In this document: positions 59,999 through 64,000 of the stretch, piece after piece
How positions within the stretch are numbered: position 1 is the first letter of the stretch
How the letters are laid out: every line of letters begins with the position of its first letter
Source of the DNA: Akkermansia sp.
Lineage (GTDB): Bacteria; Verrucomicrobiota; Verrucomicrobiia; Verrucomicrobiales; Akkermansiaceae
Length of the DNA stretch: 64,000 nucleotides
Direction: 5' to 3'
Assembly (NCBI GenBank): GCA_017415555.1
Contig: JAFQGF010000028.1
Location: 49,940 to 113,939, forward strand
Program-made: the position numbers and the translations under genes
The notes under the pieces: generated by a model
The model's input: only the letters and a program-made list of their open reading frames with translations
Told to the model about the DNA's origin: nothing
Database searches by the model: none

Positions 59999-61447
59999 AT
60001 GAAAAACGGCGTGATGATGCAATATTTCGAGTGGAATCTGCCCAATACCGGCACATTCTGGAAGCAGTTGGAGGAGGATGCCGCCCACCTGGCGCAGATT
60101 GGTATATCTGCCGTCTGGCTCCCCCCTGCCTACAAAGCTACAGAGCAGGGGGATGTGGGCTACGGGTGCTACGACCTTTACGACCTGGGCGAGTTCGACC
60201 AGAAGGGCACCACCCGCACCAAATACGGCACAAAGGAGGAGCTGCTGCAAGCCATCGATGCGCTGCATGCCCACGGCATCTGCGTGTACCCCGATGTGGT
60301 GATGAATCACAAGGCTGGCGCGGACAGCAAGGAACGCTTTCGTGTGAAGGAGGTGGATGAAAATAACCGCGATTGCGAAGTGAGCGATGCCTACGAGATT
60401 GAGGGCTGGACCGGCTTCCACTTCCCCGGCCGCAAGGGGAAGTACTCTGCCTTCACCTGGCACTGGTACCACTTTACCGCCACGGATTACGATGCCGGAC
60501 GCGACAACACCGCCATCTACAAAATTGAAGGCGAGGGGAAAGAATGGAGCCACAATGTGGACGGAGAGAACGGCAACTACGACTACCTCATGTTTGCCAA
60601 TATAGACTACCACCACCCCGATGTGGTAGAGGAGATGAAGCGCTGGGGAATCTGGTTTGCCCGTGCTACACGGGCAGATGGCTTCCGTCTGGATGCCATC
60701 AAACACATCAATGCCGATTTCATTCGAGACTTTATAGCCACCCTGCGTGCCGACCGTGGGGATAAGTTCTACTTTGTGGGAGAGTACTGGAAGGACTCCG
60801 CAGAGGATTTGGAAGCCTACCTCGCCGCGGAAGATTACTCCATGGACCTTTTCGATGTGAGCCTGCACTACAACTTTGCCACCGCCGCAGAGCAGGGGGA
60901 AGCCTTCGACCTGCGCACCCTGCGAGATGGTACTCTCGTCATGAGCCATCCCGCCCTTGCCGTCACCTTTGTAGATAATCACGACTCCCAGCCCGGCCAA
61001 TCCTTGGAATCCACCGTGGCTGACTGGTTCAAACCCGCCGCCTACGCCCTCATCCTCCTGCAGCAGTACGGCTACCCCTGCGTCTTCTATGGGGACTACT
61101 ATGGCATAGGCGGCCAGCCTCCCGTGCACCGCACTACGCTGGATATCCTGCTCGGCCTGCGGCGCACCCATGCCCACGGGCCTCAGGAGGACTATTTTGA
61201 CGCCCCAGGTTGTGTAGGCTTTGTGCGACTCGGCACGGCAGAGCTCCCTCACTCCGGCCTCGCTTTGCTCATCTCACATGGGCAGGACTGCGAAAAGCAG
61301 ATGCACCTTGGCCCCGAGCGCGCAGGCCAGCTCTGGGTAGATGCCCTCGGCACATGCCCGGAGCCCATCACCATCGATGCCTCCGGCAACGCTCTCTTCC
61401 GCGTCCCCGCAGGAAAAGTGGCCGTCTGGGTGCAGAAAATGGACTGA
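59999..61447 (+). CDS. Cytoplasmic alpha-amylase (GH13, AmyS-like)
   Basis: About 482 residues from ATG 59999; a GTG three codons earlier overlaps the -10 box. No signal peptide, so the enzyme is probably cytoplasmic and degrades maltodextrins or stored glycogen. GH13 regions are in order: VYPDVVMNHKAG (region I), DGFRLDAIKHI (region II with the nucleophile Asp), FVGEYW (region III with the acid Glu) and FVDNHDSQPGQ (region IV). The start MMQYFEWN matches subfamily GH13_5, as does the length. No other glycan genes are adjacent. Confidence 0.93.
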   Translation: MKNGVMMQYFEWNLPNTGTFWKQLEEDAAHLAQIGISAVWLPPAYKATEQGDVGYGCYDLYDLGEFDQKGTTRTKYGTKEELLQAIDALHAHGICVYPDVVMNHKAGADSKERFRVKEVDENNRDCEVSDAYEIEGWTGFHFPGRKGKYSAFTWHWYHFTATDYDAGRDNTAIYKIEGEGKEWSHNVDGENGNYDYLMFANIDYHHPDVVEEMKRWGIWFARATRADGFRLDAIKHINADFIRDFIATLRADRGDKFYFVGEYWKDSAEDLEAYLAAEDYSMDLFDVSLHYNFATAAEQGEAFDLRTLRDGTLVMSHPALAVTFVDNHDSQPGQSLESTVADWFKPAAYALILLQQYGYPCVFYGDYYGIGGQPPVHRTTLDILLGLRRTHAHGPQEDYFDAPGCVGFVRLGTAELPHSGLALLISHGQDCEKQMHLGPERAGQLWVDALGTCPEPITIDASGNALFRVPAGKVAVWVQKMD

Positions 61448-61514
61448 TAGCCCACCAAAATCGCCTCAGATACCACAAAAAGTGTAAAAAAATGCTTTTT
61501 TTTACACTTTTTGC

Positions 61515-61543
61515 TTGCCAAAGCGCCTGTGCTGGTGTATACT
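61515..61543 (+). promoter_or_regulatory. Promoter of tRNA-Ala
   Basis: TTGCCA, 17 bp, TATACT, 35 bp before the tRNA. Confidence 0.8.
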
Positions 61544-61578
61544 TCCCCCGTCCTCACCAGAGAACGACTCAACAGAAC

Positions 61579-61651
61579 GGGGTATTAGCTCAGTTGGTAG
61601 AGCACTTCAATGGCATTGAAGGGGTCAGCGGTTCGAATCCGCTATGCTCCA
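61579..61651 (+). tRNA. tRNA-Ala (anticodon GGC)
   Basis: 73 nt. Acceptor GGGGTAT pairs with ATGCTCC including G-T pairs, anticodon arm CTTCA-ATGGCAT-TGAAG gives GGC, discriminator A. The G3-U70 identity pair of tRNA-Ala is present. CCA is not encoded. Confidence 0.95.
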
Positions 61652-61662
61652 CTTAATCCCAG

Positions 61663-61696
61663 AAACCGAATCAGAAAGCAATCTGGTTCGGTTTTT
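61663..61696 (+). terminator. Intrinsic terminator of tRNA-Ala
   Basis: AAACCGAA...TTCGGTTT with an inner CAGA/TCTG pairing, then TTT. Confidence 0.85.
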
Positions 61697-61826
61697 GCTT
61701 TGCATTGATTTTCAATATCCACGCGCGCTTAGGCATTGCAGGCTCGCAAGTCCCGCTACCGCCCTGCCGGGCGCAAAACTGCTCCAAAAGACCAAAAAGC
61801 CTAAGCATGCCTAAGCCCGTTTTCCT

Positions 61827-63175
61827 GGGTCAAGCCCAAACAATGTGGAATTTGAATTTTCATATCACGATGTGCCCACATTCAATTAGCACTCTTAACC
61901 GATAGTTCTGAAAGTTGCGATAGCCATAGGCCCGACGTTGAATTAATTTCATTTTTCTATGGAAGCCTTCTGTGATTCCGTTGCTCTTGGTGAAGCGCCA
62001 CATGCGGATGATAGGTTCAAACCATTGACGTATGGTGCGTCCCAGCTTCTTAAATATCTCAGGCGCATCGTGAAGCATCTGCCACACCATTTCTTTGAGC
62101 CTTTCGAGTAAGGGTACACAATTGATGCGTTTCCTCTCATTAATACTCAATAAGGTACACAACTCTTCCTTGAAGTCGTAGGCGGTCTCAATAGCCGGAT
62201 GCCGGCTGAATTCTTTTTCCAGCAGCAGCCTCTGCGTAGGTCGCAAATTGGCACCTTTTGTACGCAGGGCACAGATAATGCCTCTCTTCCATTTTATCTC
62301 AGGATCGGCAGCCTTGCAGAACTCATGGAACGTATCAATAATGAGCCGTATTACATGAAATCTATCAGCCACTATCTTAGCGCGGGGAAAAAGCCGCTGC
62401 ACGATGCTGCGAAAGGGCGAGCTTAAATCCATGCAGATGACTTTCACCTGTTCTCTTCCTTTCAGTCGCCTCAGATTTGCTTCCAATACCTTACTATTCT
62501 TACCCTCAAAGACTTCATAAACGCGATGGTGGCGTAAATCTGCCAGCGTAACAGCAAATTTATGTCCCTTAGTCCGACCTCTGTGAATGCTGTGCTCATC
62601 TATTCCCATGACATGAGGACATGGATACTGTAGCTGTTCGCTAAGTAAGACTGCGTGATTTTTGTGCAGTTGGCGCTCTACTGTACTGGTACTGATTCGA
62701 TATTTCATTCCTATAGCTTTGTTGCTTACTCCATTGGCGCACTCTCGGGAGAGCATGTCGTTGAGCCTGGCATTGCGGCGCTGCCATTTGCCTATGCCTA
62801 TGCGGTTGCATGATTGCGAAAAGCTCTTTGCACAACATCGGCATTTATATCGTTTCAGTTTAATCCTTAGTCGTTTCCTGGCGCCATCTCGTCCCATGGC
62901 ACTAGCGTTTCGATGGTAGTACCCATGCGCGTAGAGCTCGCTGCTGCCACAATGCGGACATACCGGCTGCTCCACTTCATCACACGTGGCATAAGCAAAT
63001 TTGCCTTGACTATCCAAGCCCTCTCCTGTAATCTTCAAGTACTTCAAGAACACAAAACTGGGCATGGTAGGAGTTTTCTCCTCCATGCTCAATGCTTTTC
63101 TGCTCTTTGCTAATACTTTTCTCCGTCTTCTTCTCTTCCTTGCGGCGCTCATTCCACAATTATTGCAGAAGAGCC
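61827..63175 (-). mobile_element. Complete ISL3-family insertion sequence
   Basis: 1349 bp. The ends are imperfect inverted repeats that share GG-TC, CAA and a final GTGGAAT (left starts GGGTCAAGC, right on the minus strand GGCTCTTCTG); 16 of 25 positions agree. Both sides are flanked by the same 8 bases, GTTTTCCT (61819-61826 and 63176-63183), an intact target-site duplication of the length expected for ISL3. One full-length transposase gene fills the element. Intact duplications indicate recent insertion. Confidence 0.92.
61860..63152 (-). CDS. ISL3-family transposase
   Basis: 430 residues from the longest start; an inner ATG at 63065 (MPSFVFLKYL), behind a GGAGGAG, may be the true start. 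An N-terminal zinc-finger pair (CPHCGSSELYAHGYYHRN and YKCRCCAKSF), an HTH (NGVSNKAIGMKYRISTSTVE), then the DDE core: Asp in MGIDEHSIHRGR, Asp in VICMDLSSPFRS with downstream RFHVIRL, and Glu in SNGITEGFHRKMK. All catalytic residues are present, so it is probably active. Base composition is more AT-rich than the surrounding genes. Confidence 0.93.
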   Translation of the reverse strand: MSAARKRRRRRKVLAKSRKALSMEEKTPTMPSFVFLKYLKITGEGLDSQGKFAYATCDEVEQPVCPHCGSSELYAHGYYHRNASAMGRDGARKRLRIKLKRYKCRCCAKSFSQSCNRIGIGKWQRRNARLNDMLSRECANGVSNKAIGMKYRISTSTVERQLHKNHAVLLSEQLQYPCPHVMGIDEHSIHRGRTKGHKFAVTLADLRHHRVYEVFEGKNSKVLEANLRRLKGREQVKVICMDLSSPFRSIVQRLFPRAKIVADRFHVIRLIIDTFHEFCKAADPEIKWKRGIICALRTKGANLRPTQRLLLEKEFSRHPAIETAYDFKEELCTLLSINERKRINCVPLLERLKEMVWQMLHDAPEIFKKLGRTIRQWFEPIIRMWRFTKSNGITEGFHRKMKLIQRRAYGYRNFQNYRLRVLIECGHIVI

Positions 63176-63209
63176 GTTTTCCTAAGCGCGAACGCCTTTT
63201 AGGGTCACT

Positions 63210-63355
63210 AAAGATGCCTCGAATCTACAATCTGTTGATTCTGTGAGCTTAGGCGGTTTTGAGTGAATGGCAACTCTGCGACAAGCAAAGATGTCTCGAA
63301 CTGGCAAGCTACACAGAATCAGATGTTTAAGTGCCGTTTTTCAGCGAGTAGCAAC
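63210..63355. repeat. Two diverged tandem repeat units beside the IS
   Basis: Unit 1 (63210-63274) and unit 2 (63287-63355) both start AAAGATG-y-CTCGAA and end with a block of the form GGTTTT-k-AG-y-GA-r-T-r-GCAAC (unit 2 reads CGTTTTTCAGCGAGTAGCAAC-like). The period is 77-81 bp. The flank left and right of the IS (CCTAAGCCCGTTTTCCTAAG once the IS is removed) resembles the end block of a further unit, so the IS seems to have landed in a repeat. Confidence 0.5.
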
Positions 63356-63366
63356 CTAAAATGAAA

Positions 63367-63406
63367 CATCGCTTGCAAGGCAACAAAAAGACACTTGCAA
63401 GCGATG
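63367..63406 (-). terminator. Hairpin terminator after the 63448 lipoprotein gene
   Basis: A perfect 13-bp stem CATCGCTTGCAAG/CTTGCAAGCGATG with a 14-nt loop. On the minus strand TTTCATTTT follows. Confidence 0.7.
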
Positions 63407-63447
63407 GCCGGATACCGGGGCTCATTCTTGCCCAGCTTTGGACGAAA

Positions 63448-63846
63448 TTACCTCATTCGCACGTATGCCACTAATTCACCTGTCTCCGGCGAACAGAAAA
63501 AATATCCGGCTCCGCCTAATGTTCCCAGCTTAAATCCCTCCTTTTCGCCCCTGAACACGAGAGTTTCAGGCGGCAACTCATGAACAGGAATCCATTTATC
63601 TTGCAGAGTTAGAACCATTTGTTTATAAAAAAGCTTACTACCTGCCATACATTCCTGCAAGGTGGCTTTGTAGGTCAACGAGTGATAGCTCAGTTTTGGA
63701 TTTTTCTGCCTCTGCAACCGGATTTGCTGTTCAGCCAGTTCAAGCGCAGCCTGATTCGGGGCTGCCTGAGCACTGCAGCTACTCAGCCCCATCGCCGCAA
63801 GGCAGATGGCTGTGGTGGCAAGGATTTTGTGGAAAATTGTCTTCAT
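63448..63846 (-). CDS. Small lipoprotein of unknown function
   Basis: 132 residues. Signal peptide with lipobox MGLSSC (Cys near residue 24). The mature part begins with a helix (QAALELAEQQIRLQRQKNPK), then a beta-rich domain including HELPPETLVFRGEKEGFKLG and GAGYFFCSPETGELVAYV. No family recognised. A purine-rich ribosome-binding site (AGGAGATAGAG) lies 4-14 bases before the ATG. The promoter should lie further right, where the ermF-derived sequence begins about 15 bp upstream of the ATG, so the original promoter may have been lost. Confidence 0.75.
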   Translation of the reverse strand: MKTIFHKILATTAICLAAMGLSSCSAQAAPNQAALELAEQQIRLQRQKNPKLSYHSLTYKATLQECMAGSKLFYKQMVLTLQDKWIPVHELPPETLVFRGEKEGFKLGTLGGAGYFFCSPETGELVAYVRMR

Positions 63847-63861
63847 TATTCTCTATCTCCT

Positions 63862-64000
63862 TTGGTTGAACATTTACGAAAATTATTTTCTGATGCCCGA
63901 AATGTTCAAGTTGTCGGTTGTGATTTTAGGAATTTTGCAGTTCCGAAATTTCCTTTCAAAGTGGTGTCAAATATTCCTTATGGCATTACTTCCGATATTT
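63862..64000 (+). pseudogene. ermF: 5'-truncated fragment of ermF (23S rRNA adenine N6-methyltransferase)
   Basis: The plus frame from 63862 reads LVEHLRKLFSDARNVQ, then VVGCDFRNFAVPKF, then KVVSNIPYGITSDI to the end of the window. This matches ErmF as I remember it, from about residue 67 to 112, including the catalytic NIPY motif (N-I-P-Y/F) of Erm and KsgA methyltransferases. The first 66 codons, with the start and the SAM-binding GAGKG loop, are absent; upstream sequence is the leader of the lipoprotein gene instead. Erm proteins dimethylate A2058 and give macrolide-lincosamide-streptogramin B resistance. Without its N-terminus it should be inactive. Base use is AT-rich, unlike the host. 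Confidence 0.88.

Noticed and set aside
63866..63909. Inverted repeat TTGAACATTT/AAATGTTCAA upstream of the lipoprotein
   Set aside because: It looked like an operator, but both arms lie inside the ermF-derived coding sequence and are explained by it.

Overview
The window reads as a chromosome segment of a Verrucomicrobiota bacterium, most likely a gut member of the Akkermansia lineage or a close relative. The main reasons are a five-gene pilus-associated cluster laid out like Amuc_1102-1101-1100-1099-1098 of Akkermansia muciniphila, a very large prepilin-like protein of the kind found in Verrucomicrobia, a PEP-CTERM tailed protein, a fused LpxC-FabZ, and the GC-rich codon use. A fragment almost certainly derived from the Bacteroides macrolide-resistance gene ermF at the right edge also points to a gut community. 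Species-level identity is inference.

Layout. 1-1500: small HTH gene, a decayed phage-type integrase and a tRNA-Tyr/tRNA-Val unit. 1.5-2.6 kb: lgt. 2.7-10.6 kb: pilus-associated cluster (secreted Ig-like-type protein, PilM-PilN fusion, PilO-like Amuc_1100 homologue, membrane-anchored protein, secretin). 10.7-12.3 kb: tRNA-Glu and a MATE exporter. 12.3-17.5 kb: distal half of the spc operon (L24, L5, S8, L6, L18, S5, L15, SecY), without S14. 17.7-22.8 kb: purN, lipoproteins, nspC, tRNA-Arg, tmRNA. 22.8-28.4 kb: TetR-regulated ABC efflux operon (membrane fusion protein, double ATPase, two permeases). 28.4-29.2 kb: decayed zone. 29.2-32.1 kb: rpmH-rnpA-yidD-yidC. 32.2-41 kb: lpxC/fabZ, an ion transporter, dnaE coupled to a serpin-like gene, and a PEP-CTERM protein. 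41-44.7 kb: damaged thioredoxin-like gene running into an arsC-like gene, ankyrin protein, hpt, chagasin-like inhibitor. 44.8-48.6 kb: giant prepilin-like protein. 48.7-58.5 kb: str-S10-proximal spc operon (S12 to L14), interrupted by a secreted coiled-coil protein between S19 and L22. 58.7-64 kb: secreted protein, candidate small RNA, alpha-amylase, tRNA-Ala, an intact ISL3-family insertion sequence with an 8-bp target duplication, a lipoprotein and the ermF fragment.

Several signals cut across genes. Promoters close to the sigma70 consensus (TTGaca-like, 16-18 bp, TAtaaT-like) are easy to see. At about nine genes the -10 box lies only 6-12 bp from the start codon, which predicts leaderless or near-leaderless mRNAs. 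The ribosomal superoperon is split exactly between L14 and L24 and its halves appear in swapped order. Three features link to the host or community: the pilus cluster, two protease inhibitors of different folds (serpin-like and chagasin-like), and the ermF fragment. All function calls rest on reading motifs by eye; no database search was run.
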